Assembly (NCBI RefSeq): GCF_904846705.1
Contig: NZ_CAJHBS010000022.1
Span: forward strand, 1-61,021
Source: Psychrobacter sp. Pi2-52
GTDB lineage: Bacteria > Pseudomonadota > Gammaproteobacteria > Pseudomonadales > Moraxellaceae
Direction: 5' to 3'
Length of the DNA stretch: 61,021 bases
Part shown: positions 18,513 through 28,484 of the stretch, piece after piece
How positions within the stretch are numbered: the first letter of the stretch is position 1
How the letters are laid out: every line of letters begins with the position of its first letter
The notes under the pieces: model-generated
What the model saw: only the letters and a program-made list of their open reading frames with translations
Told to the model about the DNA's origin: nothing
Databases searched by the model: none
Translations under genes and position numbers: made by a program

Positions 18513-20153
18513 CTAGTCAATAATCAATTGCTCCAGACCATCTCCTTGCTGCGTTGCAAGATTTGCGACCATCGATAGGGCATGAGCTTGTTGGTCTATC
18601 GGTTGTTTTACTGCTTCACCTCTCGACCCTTCACGCAACCAATTTTTAGCTATGTCATCGCTGTTTTGACTGTGCTGCTGATTTTGCAAATTATACCAAG
18701 CCAAATCATGATGCAAGCTGACCACATCACCCATGATAAGAAGGGCAGGCGTTGGCAATTGTGCTTGCTCTTGTTTGGCAACAATCGTTGCAAGCGTACC
18801 TGTCAATACTTGCTGATTGGGCATACTCGCATTAGAGACGATAGCAATCGGTGTCTCGCTACTACGACCAGCGTCAACCAAGCCTTCAGTCAAACGTGCT
18901 AGCGAGTGCAGACCCATATAAAATACGACCGTTTCATCAGTATTTAAGAAACTCTTAAAGTTACTGTTAGGTGCACCAGCTTTCAAAAATCCTGTCACAA
19001 AACGCACTGACTGTGAATGGTCACGGTGAGTTAGCGGAATGCCTGCATAGCTAGCGGCAGCATTGGCAGCGGTGATGCCTGGTACGACTTGGTAAGGTAC
19101 ATTATGCGCTCGCAGGCTTTCGATCTCTTCGCCGCCACGTCCAAAGATAAATGGATCACCACCTTTTAAACGCACCACACGGCGACCTTGTTTGGCATGG
19201 GTGACAAGTAGCTCATTGATGCCTAATTGCGCGACCGTATGGTTGCTGCGTTTTTTACCGACAAATACTTTATCAGCATCACGGCGACATAAGTCTAAGA
19301 CCTGCGGTGAGACTAACGCATCATAAAACACCACGTCTGCTTGTTGCATTAGACGCAAAGCTTTGAAGGTCAACAGCTCTGGATCACCCGGGCCTGCGCC
19401 TACGATATAAACTTCGCCAACGGCTGGTAACTCTTTTTCTGATTCATCAGATAGAGTAGAAGCAATCGTGTCTGTCTCTTTTACCGCATTTGCATCGTCG
19501 CTTTTCTTACTGATAGCAGCGGCAGTACTATCCAAATCAGCCTTTAACTGTGCAGTCGCTTCAGTTTCATTACCTGCAAACATGAGCTGACTGACTTGAC
19601 CTTCAAACGCGCGCTCCCAAAACTGACGACGTCCAGTAAGCGTTGGTATTTTGGCTTTTACCTCACTGCGGAATTCACCTGCCAGCTTGGCCAATTTTCC
19701 ATAGCCTTGCGGGATTAATGTCTCAAGACGTGCACGTAATAGACGTGCCAATACTGGCGCTTTACCATTTGATGAAATACCAATAACAATAGGATTTCTA
19801 TCGATAATAGCTGGAAAAATAAAGTCACATAAATGCGGCGTATCGACCACATTGACTGGAATATTTAGCTCAGTCGCATCTGCATGAATCTGGTGATTAA
19901 GCGTTTCATCGTCAGTCGCGGCAATGATGACCCGTACGCCTGACATATATGTTTTATTATAATTCTCATAGATAAATTCATGCTTGCTGTCAGTGAGCAA
20001 GGCTTGTAGCTCATGACTGATATCAGGTGCAAGTATAGTGATACAGGCGCCTGCACGGCTGAGCAAATCCGCTTTACGCAGTGCCACTTCGCCGCCGCCC
20101 ACGATGAGCACTTTACGGTCTTCTAATTTAAAAAATAGCGGGAAGGTGTTCAT
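18513..20153 (-). CDS. cysG: siroheme synthase CysG (trifunctional)
   Basis: A 546-residue fusion. The N-terminal part (1-~210) is the precorrin-2 dehydrogenase/ferrochelatase module, with NAD-binding VLIVGGGEVALRKADLL and the ISSNGKAPVLARLLRARLE helix. A Ser/Ala/Asp-rich linker at about 210-245 is followed by the uroporphyrinogen-III C-methyltransferase module, with VGAGPGDPELLT and RLKGGDPFIFGRGGEE. The enzyme makes siroheme, the prosthetic group of the sulfite reductase encoded at 22722-24407, which fits its place in the sulfate-assimilation region. The linker and C-terminal tail make it longer than E. coli CysG (457). GGTGA precedes the ATG. Confidence 0.96.
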   Translation of the reverse strand: MNTFPLFFKLEDRKVLIVGGGEVALRKADLLSRAGACITILAPDISHELQALLTDSKHEFIYENYNKTYMSGVRVIIAATDDETLNHQIHADATELNIPVNVVDTPHLCDFIFPAIIDRNPIVIGISSNGKAPVLARLLRARLETLIPQGYGKLAKLAGEFRSEVKAKIPTLTGRRQFWERAFEGQVSQLMFAGNETEATAQLKADLDSTAAAISKKSDDANAVKETDTIASTLSDESEKELPAVGEVYIVGAGPGDPELLTFKALRLMQQADVVFYDALVSPQVLDLCRRDADKVFVGKKRSNHTVAQLGINELLVTHAKQGRRVVRLKGGDPFIFGRGGEEIESLRAHNVPYQVVPGITAANAAASYAGIPLTHRDHSQSVRFVTGFLKAGAPNSNFKSFLNTDETVVFYMGLHSLARLTEGLVDAGRSSETPIAIVSNASMPNQQVLTGTLATIVAKQEQAQLPTPALLIMGDVVSLHHDLAWYNLQNQQHSQNSDDIAKNWLREGSRGEAVKQPIDQQAHALSMVANLATQQGDGLEQLIID

Positions 20154-20399
20154 AATGTCACCATATATTTAATTGTTTATTATAAAAGGTAGAAAAGATA
20201 TAAGGAATGCCGCCATTATGAGGTATCACAAGCACACTCTCACCTAGTGAATTGGCATTAGTATATTCGTTTTTGTCATGTTAATGATGGTTTTTTGTGA
20301 GAAAGGGAATAGGTTTTATAAGACATGATAGGCGTACTAGAGGTTTAGAAGGGCATAATTTTATATTTTTTAATTCAGAACAATTATGAAGGCATCATA

Positions 20400-21368
20400 A
20401 TGAGTCAAAACAATACGTTTAATAGACTAAAAAAATCAAGTACTGTCTTTTTCGGACTGATTTTAGGGTTGCTAGTTAGTTCAGATGTACTAGCAGAATG
20501 CGCGTTGGCTGAAGGTTATAAGTTACCAAATGGGGTTGTATTTGATGAACACTGTGAGTTTGATGGTGAACTCGCGCCCGTAATAAAAGGTAGTAAGTAT
20601 GGATTCATCGATAAGCAAGGTGTGATAAAAATACCAACACAGTATGACTTTCCAATTGCTTTTGTAGAAGGTCTAGCAAGTGTTCATAAGGACAACTTAT
20701 CCGGATACATTAATATGCAGGGTGAAGTTATTATACCTCTCAAATACAGCCTTACTTATCCATTTGAAGATGGTTTAGCTGTGGTTGGGGTAGATAATAG
20801 AAGAGGAGTCATTGATAAACAGGGACAGATAATTATTCCGATAATATACGATGATTTAATGGGTTTTAATGAAGGTTTATCTGCAGTTGAGAACGAAGGG
20901 AAGTATGGATACATTGATATTAATAATAAGTTAGTTATTCCTTATGAATATGATTCTACTATTTCCTTTACAGAAGGCCTAGCAGCAGTTGAAAAAAATG
21001 AAAAGTTCGGATTTATAGATAGGCTAAATAATATCGTGATACCCATTGAATATTATAGTGCGACTTGGTTTTCAGGTGGTTTAGCCGTCGTTAATAATGA
21101 TGATAAGTTTATGATCATTAATAGGTCGAATCAAGTAGTCAAAGAGCTAGACTATGCAATGGTCTTCCCCTTCATTAACGGATTAGCACTTGTCTATGAT
21201 AACGGTAAGCATGGATTTATTGACAAAAATGGTGATGTAGCAATTGAATTAGACTATGATGACATTCCATTTATTGATCCTTTTAAAGATGGTACCGCCT
21301 ATGTCAAAAAAGATGGTGAATGGTTCTACATTAATAGACAAGGTAAACGTGTAGAAAAAAAGTTTTAA
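20400..21368 (+). CDS. WG-repeat protein, exported
   Basis: A 322-residue protein with an N-terminal signal peptide (hydrophobic FFGLILGLLVSSDVLA, cleavage likely after VLA). At least six WG-type beta repeats follow, each of the form GKYGYIDINNKLVIPYEYD...FTEGLAAV, at intervals of about 43 residues. WG repeats form a beta-propeller-like or superhelical fold, usually in envelope-associated proteins of unknown role. The gene is noticeably more AT-rich than its neighbours and sits alone on the plus strand among minus-strand cys genes, suggesting it arrived by transfer. GAAGG precedes the ATG by 7 nt. Confidence 0.9.
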   Translation: MSQNNTFNRLKKSSTVFFGLILGLLVSSDVLAECALAEGYKLPNGVVFDEHCEFDGELAPVIKGSKYGFIDKQGVIKIPTQYDFPIAFVEGLASVHKDNLSGYINMQGEVIIPLKYSLTYPFEDGLAVVGVDNRRGVIDKQGQIIIPIIYDDLMGFNEGLSAVENEGKYGYIDINNKLVIPYEYDSTISFTEGLAAVEKNEKFGFIDRLNNIVIPIEYYSATWFSGGLAVVNNDDKFMIINRSNQVVKELDYAMVFPFINGLALVYDNGKHGFIDKNGDVAIELDYDDIPFIDPFKDGTAYVKKDGEWFYINRQGKRVEKKF

Positions 21369-21386
21369 GTCCAATGAAAAACTGAA

Positions 21387-21420
21387 AAAAGCCCTTTCTT
21401 AAATAAAAGAAAGGGCTTTT
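21387..21420. terminator. bidirectional terminator between the WG gene and cysH
   Basis: A 14-bp perfect stem (21387-21400 with 21407-21420) with A-rich and T-rich edges, placed between the two convergent stop codons. Confidence 0.9.
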
Positions 21421-21441
21421 CAAATGCATAAACAGCTGAAA

Positions 21442-22080
21442 TTACAGCTGAGTATGCAAGCCACACTCACGGCTTTCTTCTACTTTCGTTGGATCAAAGT
21501 AGTCATGCTCGTTTGGCAAGTTGTGCTCATCTAAGTATACATCCAAATCTGCATCTGTTTTTTCAAACAATGGCGCTACCTTTAGTACGCCGTCTTTTGA
21601 TAAGCTAAGTACATCAAGACCTTGGCGGAACTCAGTTTGGTCTTTACGAATAGCATTGAACCACACATCTGGTTTTAGCTCAGCAAGGGCGCGGCGGAAT
21701 GGCTCAAGTTTCACTTGTTCAGTGAACTCGCCATGTTGCGGGTTGTCAATGCCTGGGATGCCATTCATGGTGGCGTCACGATGGGCAGCGGTTTGTTTTG
21801 GAATATACGTCACGACGTTGAGATCAAGATCACGAATCAATTTGTTGGCAAACTGATAGGTCGCATCGGTGTTATAGCCTGAATCTACCCACAATACCGT
21901 GATGTCAGGGCGCTGCTTGGCAACCAAATGCAAGATCGCTGACTCATAAGGACGGAAGTTGGTGGTGATGATTGGGTTTTTGGCTTGCGTCAATGCCCAC
22001 TCAACGATTTGCTCAGGTGATTTACCTTGCAAATCTTGGTTTGCTTGGTCGATATCTAGGTTTGGGTGTAATTGGCTCAT
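21442..22080 (-). CDS. cysH: phosphoadenylylsulfate (or adenylylsulfate) reductase
   Basis: A 212-residue PAPS/APS reductase that releases sulfite from activated sulfate using thioredoxin or glutaredoxin. The nucleotide-binding part contains VLWVDSGYNT and YIPKQTAAHRD, and the catalytic cysteine is in the C-terminal ECGLH. It is the only cysteine in the protein, so the CC/CxxC pairs that bind the iron-sulfur cluster of classical APS reductases are absent. This points to PAPS as substrate or to a cluster-free APS reductase. Start 22080 (MSQLHPN) is chosen because AAGGA lies 7 nt upstream; the frame continues further up. It is the last gene of the cysI-DUF934-cysH unit. Confidence 0.92.
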   Translation of the reverse strand: MSQLHPNLDIDQANQDLQGKSPEQIVEWALTQAKNPIITTNFRPYESAILHLVAKQRPDITVLWVDSGYNTDATYQFANKLIRDLDLNVVTYIPKQTAAHRDATMNGIPGIDNPQHGEFTEQVKLEPFRRALAELKPDVWFNAIRKDQTEFRQGLDVLSLSKDGVLKVAPLFEKTDADLDVYLDEHNLPNEHDYFDPTKVEESRECGLHTQL

Positions 22081-22138
22081 AATACATTCCTTAATAATTG
22101 TTAATATAAAAATAGCGATTTGATAGTGAATAATAAAA

Positions 22139-22729
22139 TCAGTTTTTTGAGAACATCGGTAATGCTGAAGCGTCTCGACCATCATAGCTACTGGCTAGGG
22201 CAGTGAAGGCTTGGCTAATATCAGATTTAGCATCATGCTCATTGAGTACAAAGCTGGTCGCACCAGCGCGCAGCAAATAAGCGATTTGATCACGACCAAA
22301 CGCGCCTGCCATGCGAATATCACCTTCATAACCAAGCTGACGCAGGGTCTGTGCAAAACTAAAACCGCGACCGTCTACAAAACTTGGGACATGAATGACG
22401 ATCAAGTCTTGCGTCAATAAAAATTCTTTTACATCAGGCAGATCATCAGCATCGGTGTTGGATGTGATCCACACACCCAATCGGCTGCTGTGCTGCTTGA
22501 GGATATCCAATACTTGCGCGAGCAAACCGTTTGCCAGTTTGCCATCAGCATTTAATAAATCTGCTAGTGGGACAAGTACATCAACTTTTTCTTGTTTGTG
22601 TAACAGCTCAAGTAAGGTCAGGTTTGATAACGCGATACCGTCAGGCAGCTGCGCTGTCGCTAGCGCTTGCCAAGTATCTTCGCCACTGATGTCTGCGCCA
22701 TGGCTATCAAGCACATGATGATTAGCCAT
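22139..22729 (-). CDS. DUF934 protein of the sulfite-reduction operon
   Basis: A 196-residue DUF934-family protein. The family is found almost only next to cysI/cysH-type genes and is thought to assist sulfite reduction, though no biochemical activity is established. Conserved features seen are VLVPLADLL near the middle and FVDGRGFSFAQTLRQLGYEGDIRMAGAFGRDQIAYLLRAG (given here as overlapping blocks FVDGRGFSFAQTLR, LGYEGDIRMAGAFGRDQ and YLLRAG). ATG 22729 follows AAGGAG by 9 nt and overlaps the last 8 bases of cysI, so translation is coupled. A longer frame start (22768) lies inside cysI and is not preferred. Confidence 0.93.
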   Translation of the reverse strand: MANHHVLDSHGADISGEDTWQALATAQLPDGIALSNLTLLELLHKQEKVDVLVPLADLLNADGKLANGLLAQVLDILKQHSSRLGVWITSNTDADDLPDVKEFLLTQDLIVIHVPSFVDGRGFSFAQTLRQLGYEGDIRMAGAFGRDQIAYLLRAGATSFVLNEHDAKSDISQAFTALASSYDGRDASALPMFSKN

Positions 22730-24407
22730 AGACCTTCTCCTTAAAGGGGGCGATACCAACGCGGTCAATCACGTCACCAAAACCCTCAACATCTTGTTCG
22801 TTAGTGCCGCGTATATCGAGATACACATCTAAAATGGTTTGTAGCGTGCTGGCCACATCATCCGCTGGCACCGCTTTTCCTAAGATTTTGCCCAATTTGG
22901 CGTCATTACTAGAGTTACCGCCAAGGCTAATCTGATACCAGTGCTCGCCTTTTTTGTCCACACCCAAGATGCCGATATCACCTGTGTGATGATGGGCGCA
23001 AGCATTCATGCAGCCTGACATGTTTAGGCGAATATCACCAAGATCATACAAGTAATCTAAATCATCAAACTGCTTTTCGATTTGCTCAGCGATATTGTGC
23101 GTCGTTGCATTGGCAAGCGAGCAATAATCCCAACCTGGGCAGACAATCATGTCGGTTAAGGTGTTGATATTGGCGCGTGCTAAATGCAAATCTGATAGCT
23201 GCTGCCACAATTCATAAAGCTCATTGGTTTGCACATCAGCGAATACCAGATTTTGCTGATACGTACCGCGCAATTCACCAAAGCTATAACGATCAGACAA
23301 ATCGGCAAGCGCATCCATTTGCGCATCACTCAAGTCACCTGATGGCACATAACGACCGTCCACCAGTCCGGCTTTTAAAGAGATCACTACCGCACGGTAA
23401 CCGTCCACCTTATGTGCCACGGTGTTTTGCTTATACCAATCAGCGAAATCTTTATTGTCTGCCAATTGTGCTTGCAACTCTGATTGTACTGCGAGCGCAT
23501 CAAATGACTGATAATCAGGCATGCTAAAGTAGCTAGCAGCGGTGTCAAAATTCTCTTCAGTCAAGGTAAGCGGGCCATCTTTAGTATGTGCTTCCCACTC
23601 AGCCTCCACCAATTTGCCAAACTGATCGCCACCTAAGCTATCAACCAAAATTTTAATACGGGCTTTGTACTTGTTATCACGGCGACCATGCAAGTTATAA
23701 ACGCGCAAAACGGCATCGAGATAGCTGAGTAAATGCTCACGAGGTAAAAACTTGCGAATCGTTTTGCCGATAATAGGGGTACGCCCGAGGCCACCACCAA
23801 CGATCACTTCAAAGCCAAGCTCGCCTGCGTCATTGGTAACGACGTGCAGACCCACATCATGGACTTGCGTCGCAGCTCGATCCGCTTCGGTACCGATGAC
23901 TGCAATTTTAAATTTACGTGGTAAAAAGGCAAACTCAGGGTGGAAGGTTGACCACTGACGGATAATCTCACAATAAGGGCGTGGGTCAGCAATTTCTTCT
24001 TTATGGATACCCGCATAAGGATCCGTTGTCGTATTACGGATACAGTTACCTGAGGTTTGGATGGCATGCATCTGTACTGTCGCAAGCTCAGCCAAAATGT
24101 CTGGCACTTCTTCTAGTTTTGGCCAGTTCAGCTGAATATTGGTACGGGTGGTCATGTGCCCATAGCCTTTATCATACTTACGGGTAATCTCAGCCAATTT
24201 GCGTAGCTGATAGCTGGCAAGCAAGCCGTAAGGAATGGCGATACGGAGCATAGGCGCATAACGCTGGATATACAAGCCGTTTTGCAATCGCAGTGGTAAG
24301 TACTGCTCCTCGGCAAGCTCACCTGCCAAAAACCGCTCGGTTTGGTCGCGAAATTGGGCAACTCGTTCCTCTACCAAAGTCTGGTCAGCGTAATTATATT
24401 GATACAT
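22722..24407 (-). CDS. cysI: sulfite reductase hemoprotein (siroheme/4Fe-4S)
   Basis: A 561-residue nitrite/sulfite reductase-family hemoprotein that reduces sulfite to sulfide. Two half-repeats are visible: MLRIAIPYGLLASYQLRKLAEI with GYGHMTTRTNIQLNWP, and later VDGRYVPSGDLSD. The siroheme/4Fe-4S cysteines are in CPGWDYCSLANA and LNMSGCMNACAHHH. The N-terminal lobe has the substrate-pocket Arg/Lys residues expected of this family. The electron donor is not obvious, since no CysJ flavoprotein is in the window. It is the first gene of a three-gene unit with the DUF934 gene and cysH, divergent from sat. Confidence 0.93.
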   Translation of the reverse strand: MYQYNYADQTLVEERVAQFRDQTERFLAGELAEEQYLPLRLQNGLYIQRYAPMLRIAIPYGLLASYQLRKLAEITRKYDKGYGHMTTRTNIQLNWPKLEEVPDILAELATVQMHAIQTSGNCIRNTTTDPYAGIHKEEIADPRPYCEIIRQWSTFHPEFAFLPRKFKIAVIGTEADRAATQVHDVGLHVVTNDAGELGFEVIVGGGLGRTPIIGKTIRKFLPREHLLSYLDAVLRVYNLHGRRDNKYKARIKILVDSLGGDQFGKLVEAEWEAHTKDGPLTLTEENFDTAASYFSMPDYQSFDALAVQSELQAQLADNKDFADWYKQNTVAHKVDGYRAVVISLKAGLVDGRYVPSGDLSDAQMDALADLSDRYSFGELRGTYQQNLVFADVQTNELYELWQQLSDLHLARANINTLTDMIVCPGWDYCSLANATTHNIAEQIEKQFDDLDYLYDLGDIRLNMSGCMNACAHHHTGDIGILGVDKKGEHWYQISLGGNSSNDAKLGKILGKAVPADDVASTLQTILDVYLDIRGTNEQDVEGFGDVIDRVGIAPFKEKVYG

Positions 24408-24750
24408 GACGTAATCTCAGTTTTGTTTTTAATCTTAAAATCAGCGACGAAAATGATTTGCGTGTGTAATAGGTTTTATTGCCGTTCGCAATGTAAATAA
24501 TTCAGCTATACATCATATAAGCTTGTAGCCAGAAACATAAATTCCTTTCAGACATATCCATATCCAAACACAGCATAAATTTTCATAACGAAAGTTAGGT
24601 AGCCTATGCGTATCAAATTTAATGCCCAGTCGCTAGTACGCTACTTATTATCTAGCGACGGCTTTCTTCTCAGTTTTGTACATTTAATCGCTTTTGCATT
24701 TTTGCTCATCTCTTCCAACCATTCTTTTTATAAGAGGTTTTAATAACTAT
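24408..24750. other. divergent regulatory region cysI/sat
   Basis: About 340 bp of AT-rich sequence between two divergent sulfur genes. It is the natural place for CysB-controlled promoters, but CysB sites are too loose to call by eye. No riboswitch-like structure was seen. Confidence 0.5.
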
Positions 24751-26019
24751 ATGTCTCAAACTCAAAGCCAAACCCAATCCCAATCCCAATTCAAATCAAA
24801 GCTGGTTCCACCACATGGTAGTGCAGAGCTTAAGCCACTATTATTAAACGGTGCAGCACGTGATCAAGCATTAGAGCTTGCCAGCACATTGCCGACCATC
24901 ACCTTAAGCTCACGTGAGCGTGGCGATTTAATCATGTTCGGTATCGGTGGTTTTACTCCGTTAAATGGTTTTATGAATCAAGCGGACTGGCAGGGTGTGG
25001 TAGACAACATGCGCTTGCAAAGCGGTGAAAACGCAGGCTTGTTTTGGCCAATTCCTATCACTTTGTCTGCGCCAAAAGAGACTGCAGATAATTTAAGCCA
25101 AGGCGACAAAGTAGCATTGGTCGCTCAAGATGGCGAAGTCATGGGTATCTTGACGGTAGAAGAGACCTATACCATCGATAAAGAACATGAGTGTCAGCAA
25201 GTATTTACGACCACGGATTCAGAGCATCCAGGCGTACAGCAAGTATTAAACCAAGAAGCCGTCAATATTGCCGGTAGTGTTGAAGTGCTGAGCGAAGGTG
25301 AGTTCCCAGCACTATATCCAGAAATCTACAAAACGCCAGCAGAAACACGCGCAATTTTGGATGCTAAAGGCTGGAAAACAGTGGCGGCATTCCAGACGCG
25401 CAACCCAATGCACCGCTCACATGAGTATCTGGCCAAGATTGCGATTGAAATCTGTGATGGTGTACTGATTCATTCATTATTAGGCGCATTGAAACCTGGC
25501 GACATCCCAGCAGAAGTTCGTCAAGAAGCCATCAAAACCTTGATCGACAACTACTTTAGACAAGATACCGTTATACAAGCAGGCTATCCGTTGGATATGC
25601 GCTATGCTGGCCCACGTGAGGCATTATTACATGCGCTATTCCGTCAAAACTATGGCTGTAGCCATCTGATTGTCGGTCGTGACCATGCGGGTGTCGGCGA
25701 TTACTACGGTGCGTTTGATGCGCAAACTATTTTTGAACACGTTGGTAAAGATGATCTTATCACCCAACCGCTCAAAATTGGCTGGACGTTCTGGTGTAAT
25801 GCTTGTAATGCGATGGCTTCTGACAAGACTTGCCCACATGACGCGTCTGAGCACGTTAAAGTGTCAGGTACTAAGCTGCGTAAAGCACTATCAGAAGACG
25901 AAGATGTACCAGAAAACTTTAGCCGTCCAGAAGTACTACAAATTTTGCGTGACTACTATGCTGGCATTGCAAAAGAAGAGCGTGCTGAAGTTAAATTAAC
26001 GGGTGCATCTGCGGTATAA
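24751..26019 (+). CDS. sat: sulfate adenylyltransferase (ATP sulfurylase), Sat type
   Basis: A 422-residue homo-oligomeric ATP sulfurylase, which activates sulfate with ATP to adenylylsulfate (APS). The N-terminal PUA-like part is followed by the catalytic core with [14 protein letters not shown] (the QxRNPxHRxH active site) and [11 protein letters not shown]. Psychrobacter-like bacteria use this single-subunit enzyme instead of CysDN. The frame starts at 24694, but 24751 ([11 protein letters not shown]) is preferred since the residues before it are not family-like. The first ~15 residues are a Gln/Ser-rich stretch. It carries no APS kinase domain. Confidence 0.95.
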   Translation: MSQTQSQTQSQSQFKSKLVPPHGSAELKPLLLNGAARDQALELASTLPTITLSSRERGDLIMFGIGGFTPLNGFMNQADWQGVVDNMRLQSGENAGLFWPIPITLSAPKETADNLSQGDKVALVAQDGEVMGILTVEETYTIDKEHECQQVFTTTDSEHPGVQQVLNQEAVNIAGSVEVLSEGEFPALYPEIYKTPAETRAILDAKGWKTVAAFQTRNPMHRSHEYLAKIAIEICDGVLIHSLLGALKPGDIPAEVRQEAIKTLIDNYFRQDTVIQAGYPLDMRYAGPREALLHALFRQNYGCSHLIVGRDHAGVGDYYGAFDAQTIFEHVGKDDLITQPLKIGWTFWCNACNAMASDKTCPHDASEHVKVSGTKLRKALSEDEDVPENFSRPEVLQILRDYYAGIAKEERAEVKLTGASAV

Positions 26020-26061
26020 GGGCAGATTATCAGTATAAATAACTCGTACTAAGCCAATCAT

Positions 26062-26100
26062 AAAAAAGGTGTCAGACTTATTGTCTGGCACCTTTTTGTT
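26062..26100 (+). terminator. intrinsic terminator of sat
   Basis: GGTGTCAGAC (26068-26077) pairs with GTCTGGCACC (26083-26092) with one G-U pair, preceded by A6 and followed by T5GT5. It may also serve the convergent lipoprotein gene. Confidence 0.88.
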
Positions 26101-26155
26101 TTTATCACTACTTTTGAAATGAAAAACACGCCTTAACTCATGTTAGCGCTGTCTA

Positions 26156-26728
26156 TTAAATCTCCAAATTTGTTGCCAGCTTTTTATATTCTCCAGCAAG
26201 CGAGCCGCCACCTGAGCAAAAATAGTTCAGTGCATACTTATCTGGGCTGTCGATGATGAGGGAGTCGTCTTTAAATTGGAAAAAAGCAGTGCTATCATTT
26301 ACCTTTGCCTGGAAAATCGTACCGTGAGCAGTATCTTGTCCCATGAGTGTTGCCTTACCATCGAAATGACAAGTAGGTTTTTTGATATCGCTGCGTGAGC
26401 GAACTTTAATGTCAATCTGTCGATCACCATCTGCTCTTACCATCACGCCAACCCAATCATAGCCTTGTGCTCGTTTGTCGTAGTCGGCAGTAGCGTAATC
26501 CGCTGAAACCTTATCTGTTGAAAATTTGTCTGCTGAGACATTATCACCAAAATCATTATTTTGAATAGCTGACAAAGCAGATGTTGTACTGGCAACTGAT
26601 TTAACCGTGCTGTGGTTAGCGCTATTCGAAGTAGGCGACATGCTATTACAGCCTGTTAAAGCAGCTAGGGTAGAGGTCATCATTATTAGCCCTACAATAG
26701 AACGAAATTGATGGTATGAAGTATTCAT
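26156..26728 (-). CDS. small lipoprotein of unknown function
   Basis: A 190-residue lipoprotein. A type-II signal peptide (GLIMMTSTLAALTGC) has its lipobox cysteine at residue 27. A disordered Ser/Asn/Asp-rich stretch follows, with tandem variants of DKFSTDKVSADYATADYD, then a compact C-terminal domain containing RSRSDIKKPTCHFDGKATL and a final LNYFCSGGGSLAGEYKKL. The two mature-domain cysteines could form a disulfide. I do not recognise the family. The start at 26728 puts the signal peptide at the N-terminus and follows AAAGG by 7 nt; the upstream frame extension is not convincing. It lies between sat and the first sulfate-binding gene but is on the opposite strand. Confidence 0.8.
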   Translation of the reverse strand: MNTSYHQFRSIVGLIMMTSTLAALTGCNSMSPTSNSANHSTVKSVASTTSALSAIQNNDFGDNVSADKFSTDKVSADYATADYDKRAQGYDWVGVMVRADGDRQIDIKVRSRSDIKKPTCHFDGKATLMGQDTAHGTIFQAKVNDSTAFFQFKDDSLIIDSPDKYALNYFCSGGGSLAGEYKKLATNLEI

Positions 26729-27088
26729 ATAAGGGCCTTTGGTCAAGTAGGAGGGTAAGGTTTGCATAGTATCGTAATAATGAAAGTATCATTGATACAG
26801 CAAACTTTATGACGTAAAAATAATGGTACAGCCTACCCAAATCATAGTCTACTTAATAAACCTGTCAGCAACTATTCAACTCTTTTTATTCTTAACGATG
26901 CAAAACGATTGCTCCTATCACTTATGCCAACTTCACTAGTCGATAAGCTAATTCGTCACTAAGCGTTTGCTATTTATGCTGCTAGCATAGCTTGCATCAT
27001 CCCGACAACCGAACTCAAAAGATTGTAGGCTCTGTGATGATGGTCAAGATTTTGACAAAACGCTTCTAATACTTTTATCGAGAGCATC
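26729..27088. other. divergent intergenic region, lipoprotein gene / first sbp
   Basis: About 360 bp with promoters for two divergent genes. No repeat, terminator or clear operator is visible. Confidence 0.5.
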
Positions 27089-28216
27089 ATGCAAAAAAAA
27101 TTCCAACAAATCAGCATTGCTAGCATTCAATCAACTAATAACAAGCCTGTAAAAGCGCGTGTACTTGCCACCAGCGGCATGCTCGCAGCAGCGATGATAA
27201 TGACAGGCTGCAGTCCAACAGAAGCGACGCAAGATGACGCGACGAATAATGCAAGTGGCGAGACGCAAGATGTAAATTTACTCAACGTTTCCTATGATGT
27301 GTCTCGCGACTTTTATAAAGACTACAACACTTTATTTAGTACCGACTATCAGAAGACTCACCCAAACAGCAAAGTAAATATCAATCAGTCACATGGCGGC
27401 TCTAGTAAGCAGGCGCTCTCTGTTGCCAATGGTTTGCAAGCGGATGTGGTGACCTTTAACCAAGAGAGCGATATGAATCTGTTGGTGGAAAAAGGCTTAG
27501 TCGCTGCTGACTGGCAACAAGCACTACCAAATAATGCCGTGCCATACACCAGTACCATGGTGCTACTGGTTCGCGCTGGTAATCCAAAAAATATCAAAGA
27601 CTGGTCGGATTTGGCCCGTAATGATATCGATGTGGTCATCCCAAACCCGAAAACCAGTGGTACGGCGCGTTATGCCTTCTTGGGTGCTTATGGCTACGGC
27701 TTGCACCAGTTCAAAGAAAGCAGTAATGAAAACCCTATAAAAACCAATGGTTTTATCAAGAAGTTGCTGGCAAATGTGGTCACTTATGACAATGGCGCAC
27801 GCGCCGCAACGACCAGCTTTACTCAACGTGGTCTAGGTGATGTGCTGATCACGACCGAAAACGAAGCACATTTGACTGCAGAGCAATTTGCAAAGGGTAA
27901 CGTCGACATCGTATATCCGAGCTATTCAATTACGATTGCCAACCCAGTAGCGGTCGTAACGGCAGTGACTGAAAAATCTGGTAAGACAGAAGCAGCTAAT
28001 GCTTATCTGAAAGGCTTATGGGACAAGCCTGCCCAAGAGCTCATGGCAAAAATGTATATGCGTCCAAGTGATGAGCAAATTTTAGCTGCTCATAAAGATA
28101 CTTTGCCTGATATTGAGACGTTTGAACCTGTGGCAGTGTTTGGCTCATGGGCAGAGATTATGGATGCTTTCTTTGTAGATGGTGGCCGTTTCGATCAGCT
28201 GGCAAGCACAAAGTAG
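27089..28216 (+). CDS. sulfate ABC transporter substrate-binding lipoprotein (copy 1)
   Basis: A 375-residue sulfate/thiosulfate-binding protein (Sbp/CysP family). A long N-terminal leader ends in MLAAAMIMTGC, a lipobox, so the protein is membrane-anchored. Mature family motifs are LLNVSYDVSRDFYKDYN, the anion-binding QSHGGSSKQALSVANGLQADVV, and FLGAYGYGL. It captures sulfate for the CysTWA permease encoded at 29800-32455. It is a close paralogue of the next gene, and the two share long identical stretches. The initiator ATG has GAGAG upstream. Whether this is Sbp or CysP cannot be decided from sequence. Confidence 0.93.
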   Translation: MQKKFQQISIASIQSTNNKPVKARVLATSGMLAAAMIMTGCSPTEATQDDATNNASGETQDVNLLNVSYDVSRDFYKDYNTLFSTDYQKTHPNSKVNINQSHGGSSKQALSVANGLQADVVTFNQESDMNLLVEKGLVAADWQQALPNNAVPYTSTMVLLVRAGNPKNIKDWSDLARNDIDVVIPNPKTSGTARYAFLGAYGYGLHQFKESSNENPIKTNGFIKKLLANVVTYDNGARAATTSFTQRGLGDVLITTENEAHLTAEQFAKGNVDIVYPSYSITIANPVAVVTAVTEKSGKTEAANAYLKGLWDKPAQELMAKMYMRPSDEQILAAHKDTLPDIETFEPVAVFGSWAEIMDAFFVDGGRFDQLASTK

Positions 28217-28484
28217 CCATTGGTTTTTGATTTATAAAACTATCTATCTTAGCTGCTTTCAGTAAAACACGGACAAGATAGATAGAGCGCATGCCAGTAT
28301 TAAAACCATCAATAAACAAACAGTCAGTTATACATATAGATTCTTTTAACAACTTATTGATATATCTGGCTTTGTTTACTGGTTATTCCCTTTTGGCAAT
28401 AACATACGCATATTCATCATTAAACATAATAAGATGGCGCTGTTAGCATACTTGCATTACACAACAGACATCTTTGAGGTATTT

